From NCBI GenBank assembly GCA_028023455.1, contig JAQFVV010000003.1, positions 2,584,925 through 2,648,924 of the forward strand: DNA of 64,000 nt. Reading direction: 5' to 3'. Shown in pieces: positions 1 through 11,055 of this stretch (position 1 is the first letter of the stretch; every line of letters starts with the position of its first letter). This DNA comes from Epiperipatus broadwayi. Its lineage: Eukaryota; Onychophora; Udeonychophora; Euonychophora; Peripatidae. The notes under the pieces were generated by a model, which ran no database searches, had not been told where the DNA came from, and worked only from the letters and a program-made list of their open reading frames with translations. The position numbers and the translations under genes are program-made.

Positions 1-535
1 CAGGGTTTAGAATCATATATTAATATCACACTTGGTTACATATAAAATCTATCCAATTGCAGGTTAATCAGATTTTATATATTAATCTACAATTCAGTAA
101 TTTTAATAATAAAAACAATAAATCATAAACATATTTATGTCTTTTCCTTTTTTTTTTTTTTTTGGTATAACAAATTGAACTTGAATGTTGAAATTATTTA
201 CAAGGAAAAATCATATAGAATAGATGATCATCAACTGGTTAAAATGCTTTAATATGGAGAAAATAAATAGTAAAATAAAGTAACAGTTCATGTGACATAA
301 AATTTTGTTTTGGCAAGAATAGTTAGTGTTAGTGGTGAAGAATATTACCATGATGTACATTATTATAAGAAATATTTATCATAGTTTGAAAGTAGAAATC
401 ATAATTAATATAGTAAATTAAAATAAAGTAGTATAAAAATACATGATCACAAAAAGCAAAAGCAAAATGATACGATCAGAAATAAAAATAAAATAAAATT
501 GAAATACGAGGTGAAGCCAATACAGAAGAAATGGA

Positions 536-790
536 GAGTGTTATATTAGAAGATATAGAAATAGAACCAGACCCTAGCATATCTGGCGGACCACAATAGA
601 AATTATTCAATCCCCAAACTTTACTGAAACTCTAAATAAACCAGAGGAAGAAAAAGGAAATGCTAATCATGTATCATTTAATCAAATGATGATAATGATG
701 TAGCAAATGTTCATCAAGATGGATAATATAATGGATAATATTAAAGCAGCTATGAAAGCAGATTAACAGCAAATAATGGATTATGTAACA
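536..790 (+). pseudogene. Gag-like N-terminal relic of a Gypsy-type element
   Basis: Two adjacent reading frames give an acidic stretch (EMESVILEDIEIEPDPSI) and, after a frame change, a Met- and Lys-rich stretch containing KMDNIMDNIKAAMKAD, broken by stops. The composition resembles the acidic and coiled-coil start of Gypsy Gag proteins. It lies just upstream of an integrase on the same strand, which is the main reason for the call. No nucleocapsid CCHC knuckle, protease or RNase H is visible between this piece and the integrase, so an internal deletion is inferred. The assignment rests on context and composition only and is weak. Confidence 0.3.
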
Positions 791-819
791 ATTGATTTAG
801 CAAAAAAGTAGATAATCAG

Positions 820-2170
820 CTCTTAAAATATAAATCAAATAATGACAAAAGTGAGTGGAGGATAGTAATACCACAAAAGTTAAAAAACCTATTCATTCAA
901 TATGTACATTATTTATATAGGCACTATGGGGCTCATAAAATTGAACAATTAATAAAAAATTGATTTTACTGGCCCAGAATGTATCAAGATATTGTGAAAG
1001 AAATTCAAAATTGTCATCTATGCTTAAAAGCTAAGCCAGTAAATAAAAATTATATAAGTTCAGTAAACTCCATCATTCCAAAAAGAACAAATGAGATTTT
1101 AGCTGTGGATTTTTATGGACCATTACCACCATTCAATAAGCAATAATATTTCCTAGTAGCTTATAATCTCTTCACAAAATTTGTGGCTGCTTATCTTATA
1201 TTTCAAGCTAATACTAAATTTACTATTAAAGTATTAGATACTCTCCATTTCAAAAAAATAAGAAATCCAATGTTAAGTGATCATGGTACCCCTTTCCTAT
1301 CTAAATAATGAATTAAATGGGACAGAAACAACAGATAAAACATGTGCTAACTTCTACTAGGAATTTACAATCAAACCCATGTAAACATGTTATATGGGAA
1401 CTTGGACATTGTTTAGAACCTACTTAGGAGACAAGCATAAAGGTTAGGTAAACATACACAATATGTAATCAATTATGTAAATTGGAGTGTGAATGAATCC
1501 ACTGGATTCACACCCATCAGATTATAAATGGAACAACACACCCCAATTTTATTCCATAAACCCATGCCTATACTTTTATAATCATCATTGATATAGAAAA
1601 AGATCGAATGGAAGCATATAACAAAATGCTAAAAATGTTGAAAAGTGTGACAAATTAAAAAAAAGGCTAGCTATCATTTTAAAATTGGGAGACAAAGTCT
1701 TCATTAAAATGCCCCATATGAGCAATCCTAAAGAAACTATTTTTCACAAATTCTGTGATATGTATGAAGAACCATTTACCATCATCAAATGTGCTGATAT
1801 AAATGCATATTAAAACAGGCAAAACTTACTATGCATATTGCCATACCCAGCAAACTAGAGTAATAAATGGATGCCAGAAGGCTTGTGCATAAAATCCCCA
1901 TCTAGAGCCTATTCATCCAATATCCCCAGACTAGTTTCTGGATCATGGCCTTCATCAGTGAGGAGCCTTGGATCTGAAAGCATTGCACCTAGATATGTAT
2001 AGTGAGTTTTGCCTGTTTTAATAACAGTTATAAGCAAGCATAAGAAGTGGTGATCATGTGATGTTTATTGGCTTAAATGCATATTGGAAAGATAATGGCA
2101 ATGACATCAAAGGAACATGATAATGATCAAATAATGAAGCCATATCATGGGAAGCACTAATAAATTCTTG
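820..2170 (+). pseudogene. Gypsy-type LTR retrotransposon integrase, decayed and split by a repeat
   Basis: The integrase would join element cDNA to chromosomal DNA. An HHCC zinc-binding region is visible at about 880-1040, with spaced histidines (HYLYRHYGAHK) followed by YWPRMYQDIVKEIQNCHLC. The catalytic core follows, with the first Asp in ILAVDFYGPLPP (about 1096-1131) and the second in MLSDHGTPF (about 1270-1300). The catalytic Glu region is lost among stops and frame changes. A C-terminal region with GDKVFIKMPH and EEPFTIIKC lies at about 1680-1800, and a tail like the LKPYH motif (QIMKPYHGKH) at about 2125-2155. The last two blocks are separated by a 262-bp repeat insertion (1812-2073) with a target duplication. 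Many stops show it is inactive. Gypsy is favoured over BEL from the motif spacing, but this was not tested. Confidence 0.8.
1812..2073. mobile_element. 262-bp short-form copy of an unrecognised repeat family, with 12-bp target duplication
   Basis: The insert interrupts the integrase relic. Identical 12-bp copies (TAAATGCATATT) flank it at 1800-1811 and 2074-2085. Near its left end and about 50 bp from its right end are inverted repeats of about 20 bp: AAAACAGGCAAAACT at 1812 and its complement ending near 2019. The interior matches the repeats at 31.4-32.6, 55.9-56.2 and 57.0-57.7 kb, including the shared segments TGGATGCCAGAAGGC and GTGCATAAAATCC. No coding capacity was seen. It is a non-autonomous mobile element of unknown class. 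Confidence 0.75.
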
Positions 2171-2173
2171 ACC

Positions 2174-4240
2174 ATCTTAACCTAAAATACAAACCTACAA
2201 GGTATGAATTCAAACCCCACATAACATAATAAAGGTTATAACTAAATTAAATAGAGTAAAAAAATGTAAAAGAAATACAGAAGACAGTTTTCTAACAATG
2301 ACTGAAGCAGCTCAAATGTTATTGTACAGTGATCAATATGCATCTCAGTAAGTAAAAGTGAAATTGATAACACTTTCCAGTGAAAAGCTTCCTTACATAA
2401 GTTATAGAAAGAATGACTTTTTTTTTTACAAACTAGTAGGGATTTGCAGTTATTTTATAGATATACTGAGAAAGCTAATACTTGAATAACAAAACAAGAG
2501 ATCTTTCTATCTAATCAAGATTTTGGAGACTCTGTGAACATGATTGAAACTCTTATTAAGAAACATTAATATTTTGAGAAATCATTAACTGCTCAAAAAG
2601 AAAAAATGAAAGATGTATTGGATTAAAATACTATTGAGAGTAGAATAAATCAAACAATCAAAAATCCTACTACTACATGATGGGATAATTATTAAACACA
2701 AATTTTCGCCAAGATATCCTAACAAAACTAAATATATCTTTTTAGGGGGAAATAATTAAAAATAAACCAAAACAAACCCTAAATAAAAATCATAGTCTTA
2801 TCTTAACTTAATCTTTAAATAATAAATAGTAGAAAGGTAAGAAATTAAAGATATCATTCATCTTTAACACCTTTTTACTGGGGAAATAATGTAAAGTGTG
2901 GTCCTTACATTCCTCCAGTATCATTTATACATCCTTTCACCTAATTCGAATCCACAATCCAATATAATAACATTCTTTACTAAATATTACATTAATAAAA
3001 ATGAAGCCCTATAATTGATTAGCAATTAGTTGTTATATACATTTAAACCTAACTTAATCATAAGATAAATATGCATTTGAATTAAACTATAAAACAAAAC
3101 ACATACATTACAACTAACTTTTATTAAAATTATCTCATTAATTGTGATGTAACTCCAATACAATACCACAACATGGGAGGGAATGATCAGATAGTAAACA
3201 CAAGCAGGAAATGAAAGATTATTTTAAAGTAACAAAATAACAAATAAAAATTTTATTATTAACATATTATCTATATATAATAATTACCAGTAACGATGTA
3301 AACAATTGATCTAAATTAAATTCATGATTGTGGTATTTAAAGAATGTTGTATTCAAAGTCATCAAAAATTATCTTTAATAGAACATCTTCATTTTAATAA
3401 TAGGAAAATATAAAAACCAAGGAGCTTCTCTGAATTCAAATAAAAATTTCTCTATGGCGAACAACCTGCTGAATTTAAGCAGAGAATTCGAATTGCAAGT
3501 TCGAATAAAAAACTCATCACCATTGATGTGAAATTGTAATAGAAATAACTATTTGGATATTCAAGAAAGGAATAAAAAACATATAGAGTCAAAACTAGCC
3601 AACAGAGGAATTTGAAAGTGAAATCTCCAAAATTAAATACGAATTATTTGAATTTTTTAAATTCTAAATCATAGATCGAATTATCTATAATTAAGGATAT
3701 CTAATTGTAAAAGAAAATATTTCTTTTAATTTATTCAAGATATTTTAGTAGAAATATATAAATAACAATACAGACAACATGTGCAGCTAATTGCAAAATC
3801 ATATTGGGGAAGGAAAATCATCACTCATGAAGCTATAATCGTCAAAAACGGGGTGAAATTGACCTAGAATTTAACATTTAAGCAGCAAAACATCAAATTT
3901 ACTATTAATAAATCCATTGAATAATTATCCACTCAAGGCTTCTAAGGAGAGAAATTATAAGTGACTTAATGGATGTTCTAGAACACTCACATTTTACCAT
4001 TTTCACCCAGAATAGATTAATAAGGACTATTATAATTATTCACTAGGCCATTTTTCTTATGAACTTTAAAACTACATTTAGGTTGACATCATGAATTTTA
4101 TTTAATTATATATTTTATGTAAATATCTATGTTCATATTTTTCCTTTAATATGGATTCAAGGTGGAGGAGGAAGTAAGTGTTAATACATAACATAAGAGA
4201 TAAATATTATTACCATTATCATAAATTAAAATAAAATATA
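2174..4240. other. AT-rich stretch, nothing recognised
   Basis: Apart from the decayed tail of the preceding element there is no credible reading frame, repeat array or RNA gene. It may hold the rest of the decayed Gypsy-like element, but no LTR could be delimited. Confidence 0.5.
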
Positions 4241-4242
4241 GA

Positions 4243-4797
4243 TTAGGATATCATAGAATTAAACTTGTTTGGAGTGCTTTTGGTAGAAATAACTTGATAC
4301 TAAAAGGAAATATGCCTATGTGTTTGAAAAGGAAGGTTTTTAACAAATGTGTTTTACCAGTTCTTACTTATGGATCTGAGACTTGGACACTTAATAGAAG
4401 AGCAATTCAGAGACTTCAGACCACCCAAAGAAGTATGGAGAGATGTATGTTGGGAGTAACAAGAAAAGATCGTAAATGCAATGTATGGGTAAGAGAACAA
4501 ACAGGTGTTACTGACCTCATTGAAAAAATTAAAAGATTTAAGTGGAGTTGGGCTGGACATATTGTTAGAAGAGATGATAATAGATGGACAATTGAAATTT
4601 TAAACTGGATTCCAAGAGATTGTAAAAGACCCAGAAAGAGACCACATGTGAGATGGATGGATGAAATAAGAAAGTGTGCAGGGGTGATGTGGAGAAGAGA
4701 AGCTAAAGATCGGAGAAGATGGGTTAAACTTGGAGAGACCTTCATCCTGCAGTGGATTGATAATGGTTGATAATGATGATGATGATAGGTTAGGATG
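4243..4797 (+). pseudogene. RTE-like LINE, C-terminal part of ORF and 3' end
   Basis: An open stretch of 158 codons (4294-4770) carries the conserved region downstream of the reverse transcriptase in RTE-type LINEs: VLPVLTYGSETWTLNRRA, then QRSMERCMLGVTRKDRK, IKRFKWSWAGHIVRRDDNRW, RPRKRPHVRWMDEI and a final W-x-DNG. The frame continues upstream to about 4243 (WSAFGRNNLILKG), and no RT core precedes it, so the copy is 5'-truncated. It ends with a short GAT/TGA repeat (4770-4788), as is usual for RTE elements. The methionine at 4294 is internal to the original protein. This is the best preserved coding fragment of the family in the window, and the family call is firm. Confidence 0.9.
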
Positions 4798-4799
4798 AG

Positions 4800-7700
4800 A
4801 ACTTGCTTGCTTACAAATCTGATCATCATCAAGGGAAAGGTAAAATTTCACCTAATATATATTTATTCCCAACATTTATGCAGTTACATTTTTTTTTTTT
4901 GGTTTGTTAATACTAATATTGTATTTAAATGTTTTCAGTATACTTGACTAATTGTTTCTATTATAAATAGTTTTTCCTGTTTTTATTATAATTATATCAT
5001 ATAACAGGGGAATCCCACATCATCACTATGATGGATGAAAACTTTATCTATCAAGTTAATAAAAAGAAAACATTATAATTTCAATATAATAATTTAGCAA
5101 GCAAGAGTGATTTAAACAATCATATGTATAAAATAAATTTCATTTATGTTAATATGGACATCAAAATGGCTCTTCTTTTTAGGGGATAAGGATTTGGAGT
5201 AATATTTGAAGTACACTATAATCACAAAGTAATTATTGATGTTAAATTAAATATTTTATATTTTGTTTATAACTTTTGTTATTAAAATGTTGCTTATTGT
5301 AAATATATTTGTTAAATATATATGTGTTTAAATTAAAAACTATTGGTGTATTTTTCTACATTCAAATTTCAATTGATCATATCTTCTCGCACACCTACTT
5401 ATATTTTTACACCAGTACATATATGTTCACACATCCACACCTATCCTCATACATCTACACATGTGTATACATACCCACATTTTAAAGGGCATACGCAAAT
5501 TCTTCCTGAGTTTGAAATCTTGGAATAACGAAAAGGAAGATGGTAAAGACAAGGTGAGTGTATTTATACTGTTTAACACATATTTGGGTAGTAGTCTATC
5601 ATCTCTCAGGCATGAAGTTAAAGTGTATTTTGGTATATAAGCACAAGCATCCTAGATAGACTATCCTTACCTACTGTGATGATCTAGATAACCTATTATC
5701 ATACAAGGTAAAATCCCATTCCGTTAAAATATATTGAGATGTTTTAATTTTTATTACTATTTAATGGTATTAAATAATTTTAGTTTTATGTTAGAATATA
5801 TATATATATTATAATGATATAAACTTGGCTAGTTCTAGCGTTGTCGAACATTATAAACCTTTTCAAACCATCAAGCTTAAATCAAGCGATAAATAAAACA
5901 TTTTAAAATAAATTGAGAGAAAAATAATATAGACAAAAAAGATTCTCTCGATATCTTATACTGATCTGAATATATAATTTAAATTAAATAAAACAATTAT
6001 CTTTGCAAAGTTGCTGCGTATTCTATAAATAAAAGAAGTAATTTGTATTCTCTTTTCATTGAATATTAGCCTAGGAAAAGATTATAAACAAATAATTTAT
6101 GGTCTTCTATAAACCAGATAAAGAAAAATATGAGTTTATAAATAAACAATCTGTAAAGTAAAAATTGAATAATTTAAACATAATCTGAAATAATAGGTTT
6201 TTGTTCTGTTTTGTTTTGCATTTAAATATATATATTATTACATTTTGCTTAATAATTAAATCAAGATTAAACATACTATTTAGAAAAAGGAAAAAAAAAC
6301 TAATTAAAGATAATTATAAAGTTCAGTTAAAGTTAGATTCCATCAGAGAAAAAATAACAAATTAAAAATAATTATTTACAAGATAAAAAAGGGAAAACAA
6401 CAAATTAATATAGCAAATCACTAAAAAAAAAAAAAAACAAGAAATAAAACAATCGAAGGCTTATGGAAATGGTTGTTTTTTAGACAAAGGTGTATAAAAA
6501 AGAAGAAAAAACAACTGTGGATAGTCAGTGCACATTGCATAGCTTGGAAAATTTTAGTTCTAGGTTTGGGATCCTTAATACATCATCTAAGAATACCGAT
6601 GTTACAGCAATGTTACAGTACCACTTCTCGATACTGAATTAAACACAGCCTGAATAATAACATTTTATGTAGTAAAAAAAACTTTGAAAAAATGCCTATA
6701 AAGAGTCCAGATATGGAGAAGATATGAAATATAGCTTATTTGCACACAGGAGAACTGTTTTTTTATCGTGATAATTAAACAGAAGACTATCAAAACCAAG
6801 AAGAATCCAACCTGAATCAACCAATAGAGATTGATTTAACTTTATGTGACATATCAGATACAAGTTAATTAAGGTATATAATAAGTTTTCTGAACTATTT
6901 AGTAAGACTTTGTTAATTTACTTGTATGATAATGAACTTCAAAATTTACAAAATGTACTGATATATTTAATTATATGTATTTTTGGTTATACATTGTTTA
7001 TCTTTTTTTATTGAGAATTATTAATAGTGTAATGTAAATTAATACATCTTTTATACAAATAAATATGTATGATTAATTTTGGCATTTATATTTAATTTTA
7101 AATATTACTTCTTTATTATGTTTATTAATTTGTTACTTATTCATAAGTAATAATGTTTAGAGATCTATTCAGTAGATCAATCAAAATTATCTGAAATAAA
7201 TAATGATATTTAAATTATTTATTTGTCTACAAGTTTTTCCTCAACAGTCTCAACCCCAATGTGTATAACATAGTGGAGTTCATGTTTTAAGTTGAGTAAA
7301 GTGAGATTGTTACTGAGAAAACTATGATAGTGCTGTCAGAAGGTTAATATATCCATAGTGTTCTTTCTCAGAAAAAAATAGTATCCCAAATTAGGGTTAA
7401 TGGAGTTTAAATCCTGTATATTTAAATAAACACATGAATCAATGTTAAATAAGACCTTAAAGATGATTTAACATATGGTAATCAGAAAATATATCCAGAA
7501 TATCTTATATAAGCAGTTATATAAGAGGCAAAAATTTCATCAATGTCCATTCTAATTTAATTAACGGAAATTTAAATTTTAATTAATGTTTGATAAACTG
7601 ATGATTTTAAAGTAATTTAGTTATATGCCAGAAAATGATATCTATGAGCAGTTTTATATATGCACATATGTGAGTCATCAATAAAGGCACCTTCACTATC

Positions 7701-8100
7701 TTCGGTAGATTAATTTGCTGGTACAATATATATATATATATACCCATAATGTTCAATATTTTATTACATTGTACCAATTTCAATATATTGTTCCATTTAT
7801 TTGTTTAAAAAATTAGTTAATTCATTTCTTTAATTTAAAAAAAAAATCACTAATAGATTTATAATATTATTAAAATATTTTTTTAATTGTATTTTTGTTT
7901 ATTTTAAAATAACAGAATTCCAAAGATTAATAGTAAAAATTGACAATATAAATTGTTTTATATACTCTGGAATATTCAGATAAGTGTATTTTTGGAAGGC
8001 CTGTTAGTGGCAATTTTTTAAATATCCATCAGTCTCTTTCAGTAAACAATAATTTTCATACAGACTGGCAATCTTGAAATGTTAAACAATTCAACTATTT
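4800..8100. other. AT-rich stretch, nothing recognised
   Basis: No supported gene. A low-complexity CA-rich segment (5385-5480, repeated ACACAT/CATAC) gives a short open frame judged spurious. Short TA tracts lie at about 5800 and 7725-7741. Confidence 0.5.
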
Positions 8101-8105
8101 TGGAT

Positions 8106-8206
8106 ACTAATGCTTTAGCTGTATTTTTATATTGGATAGTCCAATATAAAAATACAAAGAGAACACCATCATCACAAACCTTCAGGAAAACACTAATGCT
8201 TTAGCT
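8106..8206. repeat. 71-bp insert with perfect palindrome, flanked by a 15-bp direct repeat
   Basis: The 15-mer ACTAATGCTTTAGCT occurs at 8106-8120 and again at 8192-8206. Between them a perfect hairpin (8121-8155) has 16-bp arms and a 3-base loop, followed by 36 bp of unique sequence. The arrangement fits a small insertion with target duplication, or templated filler at a repaired break. It has no coding potential. Confidence 0.7.
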
Positions 8207-8366
8207 TATTGAGCATCATGAATTTGAATATTTTTTTATTCAAAAAATACACTTCTAAAACTGGCATCAATTCTCTATCAGATACATCTTATCATTGCTT
8301 TGGGAAGAGGTAAATTTAGTTTGGCACGCATTTTTATTTATGTTCTACTTAATCTTATATATATAT

Positions 8367-10179
8367 TGTACCGGGTTTGAATATGTGTGTATCAAAACAC
8401 CGGCTTCTTAGGCAGAAAAGAACATACTCGGAGAGTATGTATGCCCAAACGATAGCTATAAAATATATAACTAGCATTACATTTCCAGAACATAACTTCT
8501 TCTCAACTGTTGAGTTCAACACCATGTTCAAAGCACTTTTTTTTTGTTTGTGTATAAACACAGGCACCAGCTATCTATTCAAGAATAAATAAATAATGCG
8601 CTTGGAGCAATGGCACTAACTCAATGCCTAAATATCCATGGCTAGCTCAGTTGTTTGTAATCACTTAGTAGATTATACATAATTAGTGGTGAAAAGAATT
8701 GATAAAGATTTGTAAAAGAATTGATAAAAGAATTGGTAGAAGGAATTGATAAAAAGAATTGATCGACAAATAAAGTTTAATTTTAAAGACAATTTATTAA
8801 CTAACATTAATTTACTAAATTTAAACATCTTTATAATTTTTTAACTAATATAACACACACACATTTTAAATTAACATTTCTAAACTAGTTTAAATATTTT
8901 TGTAGATTTTAATACTAGAACACTGGTATTTATCTAATTTATCTAATAACACTGATATAATGATCACACAATATTAACTCATACACTCACATATATAATA
9001 ATAAAGTATTACATAGCATTTGAAACTTAAACACACATATCAATAGTTCATTTTAAGTATGATATAGACTTCATATAATTAGACTCTTGGAGGATTCGCA
9101 CAAATTAATGCAGTAGCTATTACAGTATAAACGAAAATAAGCAAATGTTTTACCTAGGAGTTTGAATGTAGATTTAGTACTTTGTTTTCTTCTTCCATTA
9201 CGCATACTTCCAGCTGGCTGGGATGTTTCCTTGATGAGTTTCCTTATTATTCATGATTATTATTATTGGAGAGAATTAGATATTGACGGAGATTTCCAAG
9301 TTGTTAATCTGACATTATTTCACGGCCAGATCTTGCTGTTTTCATCGGACATCAGGCTGTGGAGAGGTGTGTATTTCCCAAAAACTGCTCAGCACCACAT
9401 TTTGTTTCTGGATACAATTAACTCAACTGATTGTTTTCTCTTGACTTAACTGACTCAATTAATTTCTGAACTCAACTAATTAATTGATAAAATTTTACTA
9501 TTTATATCTGCAGAGTGTTTTTCTTTTCGATATCCTCTGGCAATATCTGTTGTCGAAATTCATTTAGTAACTAATCCTTTAACAATGTGTTTTTGAAGAT
9601 TGTTTAATTAGTAGTAGTCTTCATAAACATGTTGTTTTTATATCTTTAATTAGTAGCCCACTGCTGGTGTGGTTTTTTTAAATTGTTATTTAACTTAATA
9701 GCCATCGCTGTGTTTTCCAAATATAATTTCTTTCTAACTTTCATTTATATTTTTTAATATTATTCTAACATGCATACATTTATTTACACTTGCACACACA
9801 TATATAATTTATTATAATAAGCTCGAATGAAAAGAGATTTATATTTTTTAAACTTTAAATTATTTATTTTTACAAATACTAATTAAGGAAAACTTTACTT
9901 CCTTTTATAAAACTTTTAGTTTAACTTTCTAAAAAAAAATCCCATCCCACTTTTAATCAATTAATTGTAGCTTTTTATTTCAAAAACTAATGATGGAAAA
10001 CTATTTGATTTATATCTTTTTCGAAAACAAACTGTAATAAACTCTTAAACTTTTAATTTTACATTTGACAGCAAACTGATTTTGTTTACTTAAAGAAACC
10101 TTTTAGATTTTTATAACTTATTTATTATTTAATAATTTTTTAGGCAAAATCATCATGTGCCAATTTCGATATTGGTACA
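8367..10179 (-). mobile_element. Left terminal direct repeat (LTR-like) of a two-repeat element
   Basis: This 1.8-kb repeat begins TGTACC and ends GGTACA, the short inverted ends expected of an LTR, and sits against a TATATA tract. Positions 8540-10179 are repeated at 11056-12677 with few differences. Just inside its right end, read on the minus strand, is a purine run (AAAGGGAGAG at about 10190-10202) that could be a polypurine tract, so minus-strand orientation is preferred. No transposase or reverse transcriptase is seen inside. A very long LTR or a non-LTR composite cannot be excluded. Confidence 0.65.
9162..9449 (+). other. 95-codon open frame inside the left terminal repeat, probably not a gene
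   Basis: The open frame starts MNVDLVLCF and ends DCFLLT. A similar 95-codon frame occurs at the matching place in the right terminal repeat (11658-11945). No domain was recognised. The copies differ at about ten residues, and the differences look mainly amino-acid-changing. That argues against selection on a protein and suggests both frames are by-products of the young duplicate. Confidence 0.2.
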
Positions 10180-10555
10180 TTACACTGCTCTCCCTTTGAG
10201 AGTAAAATGCATCTATTTTTGACCATTTTATCTCTGACAACACTAAATCTTAATTTATTATTCTTTCTAAGTTTGCTTTTTTGATATCTTTTACTTTACA
10301 TACCAAGGGCAATCTCCAGTGATACTTTTCTTCTTTCTATGCTGGCAACATTGTTTACAATGTTCTGAGTCCTGGATAGTGACCACGAGGACAAACTAAT
10401 TTTGTGGCACAGTGATCTTTTATAAACGAAGCTTCAGCTGCCGATTCTCTTGATTGGACTTTGACTAAGAAAAGGTCACTGTGAATGGCAGGAACTTTCA
10501 ACTGTCCATTTTTGACTTATGCTTTGGAAAACGATTGCCGATTTTCTTGATCGGA
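10180..10555 (-). mobile_element. Internal region of the two-repeat element, visible part
   Basis: This lies between the left terminal repeat and the assembly gap. On the minus strand it gives broken frames, including one with clustered Cys and His residues (SEHCKQCCQHRKKK), too decayed to assign. Near the gap a segment beginning GCCGATTCTCTTGATTGGA at 10440 recurs as GCCGATTTTCTTGATCGGA at 10537, a period of 97 bp. A tandem array may therefore continue into the gap. Confidence 0.4.
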
Positions 10556-11055
10556 NNNNNNNNNNNNNNNNNNNNNNNNNNNNNNNNNNNNNNNNNNNNN
10601 NNNNNNNNNNNNNNNNNNNNNNNNNNNNNNNNNNNNNNNNNNNNNNNNNNNNNNNNNNNNNNNNNNNNNNNNNNNNNNNNNNNNNNNNNNNNNNNNNNNN
10701 NNNNNNNNNNNNNNNNNNNNNNNNNNNNNNNNNNNNNNNNNNNNNNNNNNNNNNNNNNNNNNNNNNNNNNNNNNNNNNNNNNNNNNNNNNNNNNNNNNNN
10801 NNNNNNNNNNNNNNNNNNNNNNNNNNNNNNNNNNNNNNNNNNNNNNNNNNNNNNNNNNNNNNNNNNNNNNNNNNNNNNNNNNNNNNNNNNNNNNNNNNNN
10901 NNNNNNNNNNNNNNNNNNNNNNNNNNNNNNNNNNNNNNNNNNNNNNNNNNNNNNNNNNNNNNNNNNNNNNNNNNNNNNNNNNNNNNNNNNNNNNNNNNNN
11001 NNNNNNNNNNNNNNNNNNNNNNNNNNNNNNNNNNNNNNNNNNNNNNNNNNNNNNN
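10556..11055. other. Assembly gap (500 N)
   Basis: A run of exactly 500 N, probably a placeholder size. It falls inside the two-repeat element and hides the first ~170 bp of the right terminal repeat plus an unknown length of internal sequence. Reading frames spanning it are artefacts. Confidence 1.

Noticed and set aside
5343-5528. Short His/Thr-rich open frame
   Set aside because: Derived from a CA-rich low-complexity tract, with no conserved feature.
7719-7800. Extra LTR end (GGTACA next to (AT)n, and TGTACCAATTTCAATAT nearby)
   Set aside because: The similarity to the terminal repeats at 8367-12677 is limited to about 15-20 AT-rich bases and does not extend.
8632-8660. A-box-like GGCTAGCTCAGTTG in the left terminal repeat (also near 11155)
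   Set aside because: No B box at the right distance and no tRNA fold.
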